A DNA stretch of 64,000 nucleotides from Porticoccus sp964395715 (lineage in GTDB: Bacteria > Pseudomonadota > Gammaproteobacteria > Pseudomonadales > Porticoccaceae). The stretch is from the NCBI GenBank assembly GCA_964395715.1, contig CAYNAU010000006.1, positions 1 through 64,000 on the forward strand, read 5' to 3'. Below the pieces are notes generated by a model. The model made no database searches. It worked only from the letters and a program-made list of their open reading frames with translations, and was not told the origin of the DNA. Shown here one piece after another: positions 6,464 to 12,014 of the stretch; positions within the stretch are counted from its first letter, which is position 1, and each line of letters starts with the position of its first letter. The translations under genes and the position numbers were made by a program.

Positions 6464-6748
6464 TTACGCAGCTAGATTAAAACCACGGCGCTTCCAGAAG
6501 GTCTTTAAAACCTCTCTCGCCTGTTTCGCATCCTCTGGGGCAACCCAATATGAACAGCATGTAGCAACACCGAATCGGCTAGGAACTTTGATCGTTCGCC
6601 GTGAGACTTTCACGCCATATTGCTTCTGCAATGAGCTCACTGTGGAGTTAAGCGCATGATCTCCGATAGCCTCTGCCTGAAAACGAGTCAGCGGCCTTTC
6701 GAGAAGGGTTTCCAGGATGCGTTCAGTTTTGGTTGGAGGACGTATCAT
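6464..6748 (-). CDS. small helix-turn-helix protein of the early cassette (94 aa)
   Basis: The N-terminal half (about 6-45, KTERILETLLERPLTRFQAE) reads as a winged-helix DNA-binding domain and the rest is basic. Proteins of this size and type commonly accompany AlpA in satellites. It overlaps the stop of the AlpA-like gene by four bases (ATGA), so the two are translationally coupled. A role in excision, replication or gene control is inferred from context only. Confidence 0.6.
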   Translation of the reverse strand: MIRPPTKTERILETLLERPLTRFQAEAIGDHALNSTVSSLQKQYGVKVSRRTIKVPSRFGVATCCSYWVAPEDAKQAREVLKTFWKRRGFNLAA

Positions 6749-6942
6749 AGTGAAGCCTCCTCACCGATAAGCCCGGCAATCAATTCCTTTCTGCGCTGCG
6801 CTGAATAATATGGCCTGCCAGACACCTCAACATCAGGGCCAGGAATCACGCCATCCTTTTTCCAGCGATACCAGGTCCGTTGTGAAACGCCGCATTCGGC
6901 TCGAACGTCGGATTGTGGATGAATCAGCTTTTGTTCAGCCAT
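6745..6942 (-). CDS. AlpA/MerR-like HTH regulator (65 aa)
   Basis: Residues about 11-45 form a MerR-type winged HTH: VRAECGVSQRTWYRWKKDG followed by IPGPDVEVSGRPYY, the usual wing. AlpA-type proteins act as activators of int or as excision factors in P4-like satellites. The start overlaps the preceding gene by eight bases and its end overlaps the next by four, giving a tight three-gene cassette. The duplex palindromes at 7267-7292 are possible binding sites. Family placement is by motif pattern, not by search. Confidence 0.75.
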   Translation of the reverse strand: MAEQKLIHPQSDVRAECGVSQRTWYRWKKDGVIPGPDVEVSGRPYYSAQRRKELIAGLIGEEASL

Positions 6943-7216
6943 GGGCCACCTCCCTTGAATAGACAGACCAGCGCCAGTCTGTTGGCTCAGGTGTCAGCGG
7001 GCGGACGCAGGCGACAAATAGCCCGCGCTTTTGTAGGTAGCGATTGAGATTTTTTGCGGCATTGGACAGGTTTCGAATCCCTGTTTCCGCAGACAGCGTT
7101 TGACTGGTTTCTTCTGGATTAGCGATCAGATACGCCAGCAGCTTTCTGGCCTGACCCGATCTTTCAGGTACAGCAGACAAGGCAGCATTTAGCCGCTCTT
7201 GATGGACAAACTCCAT
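6935..7216 (-). CDS. winged-helix protein, first gene of the early cassette (93 aa)
   Basis: The region ARKLLAYLIANPEETSQTLS to GIRNLSNAAKNLNRYLQKRG is a clear winged helix-turn-helix, as in small phage regulators that choose between growth states. The ribosome site AGGAAAG six bases upstream of the ATG lies in a hairpin TCCTC/GAGGA. Two adjacent palindromes 50-75 bp upstream suggest repressor binding at its promoter. It is translationally coupled to the AlpA-like gene. Function beyond DNA binding cannot be read. Confidence 0.65.
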   Translation of the reverse strand: MEFVHQERLNAALSAVPERSGQARKLLAYLIANPEETSQTLSAETGIRNLSNAAKNLNRYLQKRGLFVACVRPLTPEPTDWRWSVYSREVAHG

Positions 7217-7266
7217 AATACTTTCCTCAAACGAGGAGGAAAGCCGATCAAATCCCCAACCAAAGG

Positions 7267-7292
7267 TTGTAAATTACAAATACATTTTGTAT
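7267..7292. promoter_or_regulatory. two adjacent palindromic operators
   Basis: TTGTAAATTACAA (7267-7279) is a perfect dyad around one base. It abuts ATACATTTTGTAT (7280-7292), five-base arms around three bases. Both lie upstream of the early cassette start at 7216 and before the structured plus-strand stretch, so one regulator could control both directions. Confidence 0.55.
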
Positions 7293-7320
7293 CTTGACTA
7301 CGTTGATCGACTTACCTCGA

Positions 7321-7413
7321 TTAACAAAAGCCACCAATTAAATAAGGTGGCATTCCTGGGACTGCTATTCAGGAAACTTCAAAGCCTCGGGTCTGAACCA
7401 CCCGGGGCTTTTT
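7321..7413 (+). ncRNA. candidate small structured RNA with its own terminator
   Basis: Three consecutive stems on the plus strand: GCCACC/GGTGGC (7330-7351), TTCCTG/CAGGAA (7353-7375) and the terminator AGCCTCGGGT/ACCCGGGGCT (7383-7409) followed by T. No plus-strand gene precedes the terminator within the element, so it most plausibly ends a short RNA. The upstream promoter is unclear; TTGACT at 7294-7299 is the best -35 but its -10 is weak. Confidence 0.45.
7383..7413 (+). terminator. intrinsic terminator on the plus strand
   Basis: A ten-pair stem with one T-G pair (7383-7392 with 7400-7409), a seven-base loop and five T. It is the only strong plus-strand terminator inside the element apart from the tRNA terminator. 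Confidence 0.75.
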
Positions 7414-7461
7414 CCTGTCTATCTCACTATCAAGCTCCCTACTTCTCGATAGCGCGATAAC

Positions 7462-7476
7462 GATCATTGCATGATC
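7462..7476. promoter_or_regulatory. palindrome GATCAT-TGC-ATGATC
   Basis: A perfect six-base inverted repeat with three-base centre in the element's control region. Together with TGACCA (7622-7627) / TGGTCA (7640-7645) it marks likely regulator binding sites. No partner protein can be assigned. Confidence 0.4.
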
Positions 7477-7686
7477 ATGTGCGGCAGGGAAGTTGCCAAT
7501 TAATCACGTTGTGTCTGTATAAAATCGCTCTTTTCAACCTATGCTCTTGGCTACAGGCCGCGTGGTTATTGAGTTTCAGAAGTGAATGATATTAGCTGCC
7601 CTTGTCATGGCTCTCACAGCGTGACCAATTTGTCATTTTTGGTCAAAAACAACAGAAAAACCATACGGCACAAGGGCAAGCGAGTC

Positions 7687-8163
7687 TTAACTAGCCTCTG
7701 ACAGATCAGCGTCAATATATTCGAACAGCTTCTGAGCAGTTTCAGGCTTCAGGCCAGGACACAACTCCTTTACGTTTTCCAGCGTGATTTCTCCAGCATT
7801 GAACTTGGTCAGGAAATTGACAACTTCCTTTCTCTCCTCGACATCCAGGTTTAGGTCTAAAGCCTTAATCCGCTGTTCTTCCGCTTCATATCTTGCGGCG
7901 ATCTCTCCTGCCTCGTCCTCCAAGCGCATAATCTCTTTGTCATGCGCCCAGTAGAGGCTTTCCGCCATCCGGTTAATTGATATGCCTATGGCGCTCCAAT
8001 GGCGCTCCTTGATACTTTCAAAGCCAGCGTCGGACTGAGCAGCTGTCAGCATGTCACCCAACTGTGAAATTGCCCAAAGGGCCGTATTAAGTTCTTCCGC
8101 CTCCTGAACTCGTTTGTTAGCGATATGGAGTTTTTGGAACGTGGTAAGATTTTCAGTAGCCAT
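7687..8163 (-). CDS. coiled-coil protein of unknown function (158 aa)
   Basis: Almost wholly helical; residues about 85-120 are a Glu/Arg-rich coiled coil (EDEAGEIAARYEAEEQR), and the C-terminal 45 residues look like a small separate helical domain. No signal peptide, membrane segment or known motif. AAGGAGA seven bases before the ATG supports the start. It lies 59 bp behind the integrase, with a CTGGCG/CGCCAG hairpin in between that has no T-run, so cotranscription with int is possible. In satellites this slot often holds anti-phage or helper-interference genes; nothing in the sequence proves that here. Confidence 0.65.
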   Translation of the reverse strand: MATENLTTFQKLHIANKRVQEAEELNTALWAISQLGDMLTAAQSDAGFESIKERHWSAIGISINRMAESLYWAHDKEIMRLEDEAGEIAARYEAEEQRIKALDLNLDVEERKEVVNFLTKFNAGEITLENVKELCPGLKPETAQKLFEYIDADLSEAS

Positions 8164-8222
8164 GATTTGATCTCCTTTGTAGATCGTTTTGTGGTTAGGG
8201 TCTGCTGGCGTGGCTGCGCCAG

Positions 8223-9482
8223 TCAGGCCCGGTTGAAATCTATTACGTTGTCGGTTTTGTCTTTAATCAAAGACTCCAGGAAATTACCCCACACTTTCAT
8301 GGCGTGAGTTTTCTCCGGCAGCATTCCGTATTGGTCATAATGTTGAGCAGTGACACCTTTGGCCGCATGGTTCAACAAGGCTGAACAAACGTCCTGCCCT
8401 ATGCCCAGTTGGCGCAGTCGCGTGGTGAACGTCCGGCGCAGATCATGTATCTGCCACGGCTCCTGAAATAACTCGCTGTCATCCTTCAGTAGCTTTTTGA
8501 TTTGCTCATCAAGTCGCGCTTTCGCCTTCGACTGACCCTGAATCGAGGTCTTACCATTGGTGGAGAAAAACAGCTTACAGCGTGCAATCTTCGGCAGCTT
8601 CTTTAGCAAGGTTTCGGCAAGGTTATTTAAGGGCAGTAAATGCGTTCTCCCGGCTTTGTTATCCGTCTGCGTCCACACCCCTTCCTTAACGTCTGAGCGC
8701 GCCATACAGGCCGCCTCGCTGCGTCTCTGGCCTGTTGCTAATAGGAATTGAAAGTAAGTGCCAAAAGGCGAGCCAAGCTGTTCACAGGCTTTCCAGAAAA
8801 CCACAATCTCTGGATCACTGAGAGTACGCTTGCGGGCCTGCTCTTTCTTCAGTGGTGGTTTGACTCGATCAGTCGGCAGAACCCCATCAATGGGGATCAG
8901 GTCTTTCTCAGCACACCAGGAAAAAAACTTTTTCAGCACTGCCAGGGTGCGATTAGCTAAAACCAGCTTTCCTGATTCTGCGATGTCATCAATGATTGAA
9001 ATAACATCAGCGCGAGTGATCTTGTGAATAGGTCGGGAGCGCCACTTTTTCAGCAGGTCGCCCTGTAAAATGCTGGTGTATTGTAAAAGCGTGTTGTGTT
9101 TCAGATTGCGCTTTACGTACTGCGTCAGGAATCGTTCAACAGTCCCCTCGTAATCGGTCTTGAATCGCGCTTTAGCGGCCTTTGCCTCCAACCTGGGGTC
9201 ATTGCCACCCTTAATAGCGTCTTTCCAATCCTCAGCCTTTCTGCGCGCTTCCTTGAGGGTGTACATGCCAGGGTGTGATCCATAAGGGCCAAGGCGAATT
9301 GCTATGGGGTTTTTCTCACCAGGGGGACGAGCGCGGAGATACCAGACCATGCCGCTGGCTGATACACGAAGGTAGAGACCAGGAACCATCTTGTCGCGCA
9401 GCTCAAGCCGACCGCTTGCCGGGGGCTTCATTTTTTGAAGTGTGCGGTCAGGGGGTATCGTGTTGTTTTTCTTGTCAGTCAT
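8223..9482 (-). CDS. int: tyrosine recombinase (integrase) of the element
   Basis: 419 aa. It catalyses site-specific recombination between attP and the tRNA-Asn attB. Residues about 1-95 form the DUF4102-type N-terminal arm-binding domain, about 110-200 the SAM-like core-binding domain, and about 220-390 the catalytic domain. The catalytic set is complete: Arg253 in ATGQRRSEA, His346 and Arg349 in HDLRRT, His372 in LLNHAAKG, Tyr382 in HYDQY. The gene points away from the right att site, and the pair of GGGTAACA repeats lies 10-30 bp before its start, so the enzyme probably represses its own promoter when bound there. The P4-type integrase family uses tRNA 3' ends, in agreement with the repeats. 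Confidence 0.95.
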   Translation of the reverse strand: MTDKKNNTIPPDRTLQKMKPPASGRLELRDKMVPGLYLRVSASGMVWYLRARPPGEKNPIAIRLGPYGSHPGMYTLKEARRKAEDWKDAIKGGNDPRLEAKAAKARFKTDYEGTVERFLTQYVKRNLKHNTLLQYTSILQGDLLKKWRSRPIHKITRADVISIIDDIAESGKLVLANRTLAVLKKFFSWCAEKDLIPIDGVLPTDRVKPPLKKEQARKRTLSDPEIVVFWKACEQLGSPFGTYFQFLLATGQRRSEAACMARSDVKEGVWTQTDNKAGRTHLLPLNNLAETLLKKLPKIARCKLFFSTNGKTSIQGQSKAKARLDEQIKKLLKDDSELFQEPWQIHDLRRTFTTRLRQLGIGQDVCSALLNHAAKGVTAQHYDQYGMLPEKTHAMKVWGNFLESLIKDKTDNVIDFNRA

Positions 9483-9492
9483 TGGGTCGCCT

Positions 9493-9512
9493 GGGTAACA
9501 TGCTGGGTAACA
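9493..9512 (+). repeat. right pair of GGGTAACA repeats, probable integrase arm sites
   Basis: GGGTAACA at 9493-9500 and 9505-9512, twelve bases apart, the same as the left pair at 111-130. It overlaps the expected promoter region of int. Confidence 0.6.
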
Positions 9513-9639
9513 CTTTAGACCGACTTACAAGGAAATGCAACAACCGGCCATGTCCGGCCAAAATTAGTTTTTATCTTTATATTTAATAGGTTATATGATT
9601 TACATAGCTTGCCTTGTCCAGCCATGAAATACTAAATTC

Positions 9640-9725
9640 AATGACTGTTAATCATTGGGTCGCTGGTTCGAGCCCAGCAGGCGGAGCCAAATACTAGAAG
9701 GGCTGTAGCAATACAGCCCTTTTTT
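9640..9725 (+). repeat. attR copy of the tRNA-Asn end duplication
   Basis: Repeats 2-87 with two differences, at 9710 and 9715. The sequence before 9640 is not tRNA, so this is a tRNA fragment without a 5' half. It includes the CCA (9687-9689) and the terminator. Confidence 0.85.
9699..9725 (+). terminator. original tRNA-Asn terminator, displaced by integration
   Basis: AGGGCTGTA (9699-9707) and TACAGCCCT (9712-9720) pair perfectly around a GCAA tetraloop and are followed by T. Compared with the left copy, the T-G pair is a T-A pair and the loop is another GNRA member, so both differences keep the fold. Confidence 0.7.
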
Positions 9726-10015
9726 CATGCCTCAATAAACTCGTTTCCGGATCTACCGCTGGGCCGCAAACGCACTCGATTTTGCAGACACAAAAAACCC
9801 CGATCACTGGAGTGATACGGGGTCTTTAACCCAGATAGCGACAACTATCGACAAACAACCTCAAATGCCAGGCATTAGCAATTAAAATCTTTCAGGCATA
9901 CTCTTCTCACTGAGCGCGTCTTCTATACACAAGTTACCAGCCTGCCTGGACCCGGGCACAGGTAATCGGGGCATGGAGTAAGTAACTATTTTTTGCCCTT
10001 CAACTTCTTCAATTT
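9726..10015. other. intergenic region right of the element
   Basis: Apart from the hairpin at 9798-9822, I see no gene and no clear signal. GATAG/CTATC at about 9834-9849 is a short inverted repeat. This is chromosomal DNA that originally followed tRNA-Asn. Confidence 0.5.
9791..9822 (-). terminator. bidirectional terminator (repeat copy B)
   Basis: CCCCGATCACT (9798-9808) pairs with AGTGAT and CGGGG (9811-9822, one bulged A). Six A before it give the minus strand its T-run. It sits at almost the same distance from attR as copy A from attL (offset 9637 against 9638). Confidence 0.65.
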
Positions 10016-10978
10016 TTAATCTTTATTTGGCCATTTAAGCCCATCAGAATTCCGTTGTCCCTGAGGGGTCAGGGTCAGGCGCTGAATTTCCCGCACAAGT
10101 CGTTCAATCTCATCCAATTGTTCCCCCTGGGATTCCAGCGTGTCCTCAATGTCATCCAGTCGTGCGTTAATATTTGCATCATGATTAACCAGAAGCTCTA
10201 CCTCATCCTCATCAATTGAGACTTTAAGGAATTCCCAGTCAGCCCAGGCATCTGCCCTCAAATTACCTGCTATAAAACTTACTGCATAGGACTGGAGCTG
10301 AAAATGTATACGGTATAGCCCTCCCCTTCGCAGTTTAACTGTGAACTGAGCATACTCCTCAGGTTTTACCGCACGCTCCTGTGCTAATGCAATATCGGTA
10401 AGCCCTTGATCGCCCTGTCTTTGCATTGACTCAAGTGTATGGGTCGCAACAAACGTGTTGGTGGTTCTATCCTGAATGCGAATGCCTAAAGAATTTTCGA
10501 GTGTATAAAGCCCCACCGCCACGAAATTTCCAAAAAAAGAATACTTTACGCTAATCGTCACATCTACCAACTGGTTGAAGCCACTTCCGTCTGTGGAAAT
10601 CTCAAAGTCATTAGAAATTGAGGCCTCGGAATACTGCGGGATCCCTAGATTCTGGGCGCCCTGAACTAGAGACGCTCTAGTTTCTACTTCCCTTTCAAGT
10701 GGTCGAGCTGCCGTTTTCCCCCCTAGAAGGTTACATGTAATGTTTGTGAGCGACGCTCTGGTCCCTCTCCTGCAAAGTGTCATGCCATCGGTAGCGTACT
10801 CAAATGAAGCTGTCTCCCCGGGGTTACGGAGTGCAGCAGTATCAGCACTCGCATCTGCAGTTAGCAGGCATAGCAACAACATCAAACTGCATGACATAAG
10901 CCAGGCGAGTTTTCGGCACTCAACTGATTGCACCTTCGACCTGGTGGTGAATCCCGTCACTATTGTTGGAGCACTCAT
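10016..10978 (-). CDS. secreted protein of unknown function (320 aa)
   Basis: AGGAGA six bases before the ATG fixes the start. A 25-residue polar lead is followed by a hydrophobic stretch (WLMSCSLMLLLCLLTADASA, about 26-45) that reads as a signal peptide with cleavage after ADASA. The middle is beta-rich and the last 60 residues (LDDIEDTLESQGEQLDEIER) form a coiled coil. I recognise no family. Two cysteines near residues 68 and 81 could form a disulphide. It stands alone between two terminator-like hairpins (9798 and 11235), next to an integration site, so it could be a recent gain or residual cargo; codon use does not obviously differ. The role is unknown. Confidence 0.7.
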   Translation of the reverse strand: MSAPTIVTGFTTRSKVQSVECRKLAWLMSCSLMLLLCLLTADASADTAALRNPGETASFEYATDGMTLCRRGTRASLTNITCNLLGGKTAARPLEREVETRASLVQGAQNLGIPQYSEASISNDFEISTDGSGFNQLVDVTISVKYSFFGNFVAVGLYTLENSLGIRIQDRTTNTFVATHTLESMQRQGDQGLTDIALAQERAVKPEEYAQFTVKLRRGGLYRIHFQLQSYAVSFIAGNLRADAWADWEFLKVSIDEDEVELLVNHDANINARLDDIEDTLESQGEQLDEIERLVREIQRLTLTPQGQRNSDGLKWPNKD

Positions 10979-11564
10979 ATCTATTCTCCTGGTGAGGCCT
11001 TGACCGGTGATCAGAGGCAGGGATGCGCCCAGTTAGTCTGATTTTGAGGCACAACGTTGTTAAACATAGTCTATGGGAGCCAGCTTTACTGAGTTTTTGT
11101 GCTGAGAAATCCAGCCATTGGCAGCTTTTGTTGATATCTGGTTTGTGGGCAACGCTGAAGGAGACAGAGGGTTTCAGACTTATTTTGGCAAAAACTCGCC
11201 GTTACGAAGGCCCATTGCAATACGCCACAAAAAACCCCGACCATTGCTGTGATCGGGGTCTGACTGCTGCTTGAGGAGAAGGAGTTGTGTTGTAATGTTT
11301 ATTAGTCAACTGTAGGGGTTCAAAAGTTCCCTACATTTATCATGGATATGCTCAGGTTTTTTTATACAGTACCTCCACCCAAATTATCCGCCCTCCCTCG
11401 GACACAAAATCGAGCGTCTTACACCGACTTGATGTGGTGTTGCAGCAGTTTTTTATTCACTCTAAACTGCTTTCGCTAAGGTTCAAGACCAAAGGTAACC
11501 ACCGGTTTAATTACCATTGCCACACCGGTTCTCTCAAAAAAATAACAGGCCACAGGCTACTCTG
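10979..11564. other. intergenic region with repeat copy C
   Basis: No convincing gene in 586 bases. A short plus-strand frame at 11023-11274 lacks a ribosome site and runs through the terminator repeat. The right part (11300-11560) must contain the promoter of the Sel1 gene, but no strong match stands out. Confidence 0.5.
11229..11258. terminator. terminator-like hairpin (repeat copy C)
   Basis: CCCCGA (11235-11240) pairs with TCGGGG (11253-11258), preceded by CACAAAAAA. Similarity to copy A continues past the hairpin to about 11305 (GCTTGAGGAGAAG, TTAGTCA), showing that the family is longer than the stem. Confidence 0.5.
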
Positions 11565-11897
11565 ATGATATTCAAATCCCTGCCCCGTCTTCTCCTTCTC
11601 TTACTGCTTCCCGCAAGCACCATCGCCGGTACCATCTTTGAAGACACCCTGCAGGAAGCAAAGAATGGCAACCCTCAGGCACAAAGTAAGCTCGCCAATA
11701 TGTATGCTGAGGGCAGAGGGACCGAGCAAAATAACGTCAAGGCATTCATCTGGATGTCTGCTGCCAAGGCCAATGGCGACAAAGCGTCCGAACATAACCT
11801 GCATGCCCTGCGCAAACGCATGTCATTGAAAGAAGTGATTGACGGCCAGGCCAAGGCTGCCAAGTGCATCGGCTCCCACTACCAACGCTGTAAATAA
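11565..11897 (+). CDS. Sel1-repeat periplasmic protein (110 aa)
   Basis: A signal peptide (FKSLPRLLLLLLLPASTIAG, cut after AGT or nearby) is followed by one Sel1-type helical repeat: GNPQAQSKLANMYAEGRG then AFIWMSAAKANGDKASEHN. Sel1/TPR-like repeats bind other proteins. The ATG at 11565 is chosen because it begins the signal peptide; a frame opening at 11517 would place 16 polar residues before it. The ribosome site is weak. The protein is short for the family, so it is probably a small adaptor. Two cysteines at the C-terminus could form a disulphide. It stands alone before fadE. Confidence 0.75.
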   Translation: MIFKSLPRLLLLLLLPASTIAGTIFEDTLQEAKNGNPQAQSKLANMYAEGRGTEQNNVKAFIWMSAAKANGDKASEHNLHALRKRMSLKEVIDGQAKAAKCIGSHYQRCK

Positions 11898-12014
11898 CCT
11901 GTCACACCCACACCCTGGCGTGTCGATGCTGGGCGAATAGAACCGGATCATCTAAGGTGTCGTATAGTTAGAAACAGGTTTTTTATCAGGCAGGCCATTT
12001 AAGGTGAATTAGCC

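Larger units (their letters stand above)
7217..7686. other. regulatory intergenic region of the element (470 bp)
   Basis: No convincing gene. It contains, in order: two palindromes at 7267-7292, a plus-strand structured stretch ending in a terminator (7321-7413), a GATCAT/ATGATC palindrome (7462-7476) and a TGACCA/TGGTCA inverted repeat (7622-7645). It separates the integrase and coiled-coil gene from the early cassette, where a satellite's switch would be expected. Confidence 0.6.
2..9709. mobile_element. integrated satellite-like element in tRNA-Asn
   Basis: A 70-bp perfect direct repeat (2-71 and 9640-9709) bounds 9.6 kb in which every gene is on the minus strand. A tyrosine recombinase gene sits 160 bp inside the right end. 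Cargo includes an AlpA/MerR-like regulator, two further small HTH-like proteins, a possible replication protein with iterons, an HK97-type major capsid protein, a tail tape measure protein and CsrA. No terminase, portal, protease, tail tube, baseplate, lysis or antirepressor gene is visible. Size, gene content and site of insertion fit a phage satellite better than a whole prophage; a heavily deleted prophage is the alternative. Confidence 0.85.

Noticed and set aside
9640..9689. second tRNA-Asn gene
   Set aside because: Only the anticodon arm to CCA is present; the upstream bases do not form the 5' half, so it is the att remnant.
1..9709. complete prophage
   Set aside because: No terminase, portal, tail tube, baseplate or lysis genes within the att repeats.
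11023..11274. plus-strand frame of 83 codons
   Set aside because: No ribosome site, no recognisable product, and it crosses the terminator repeat C.
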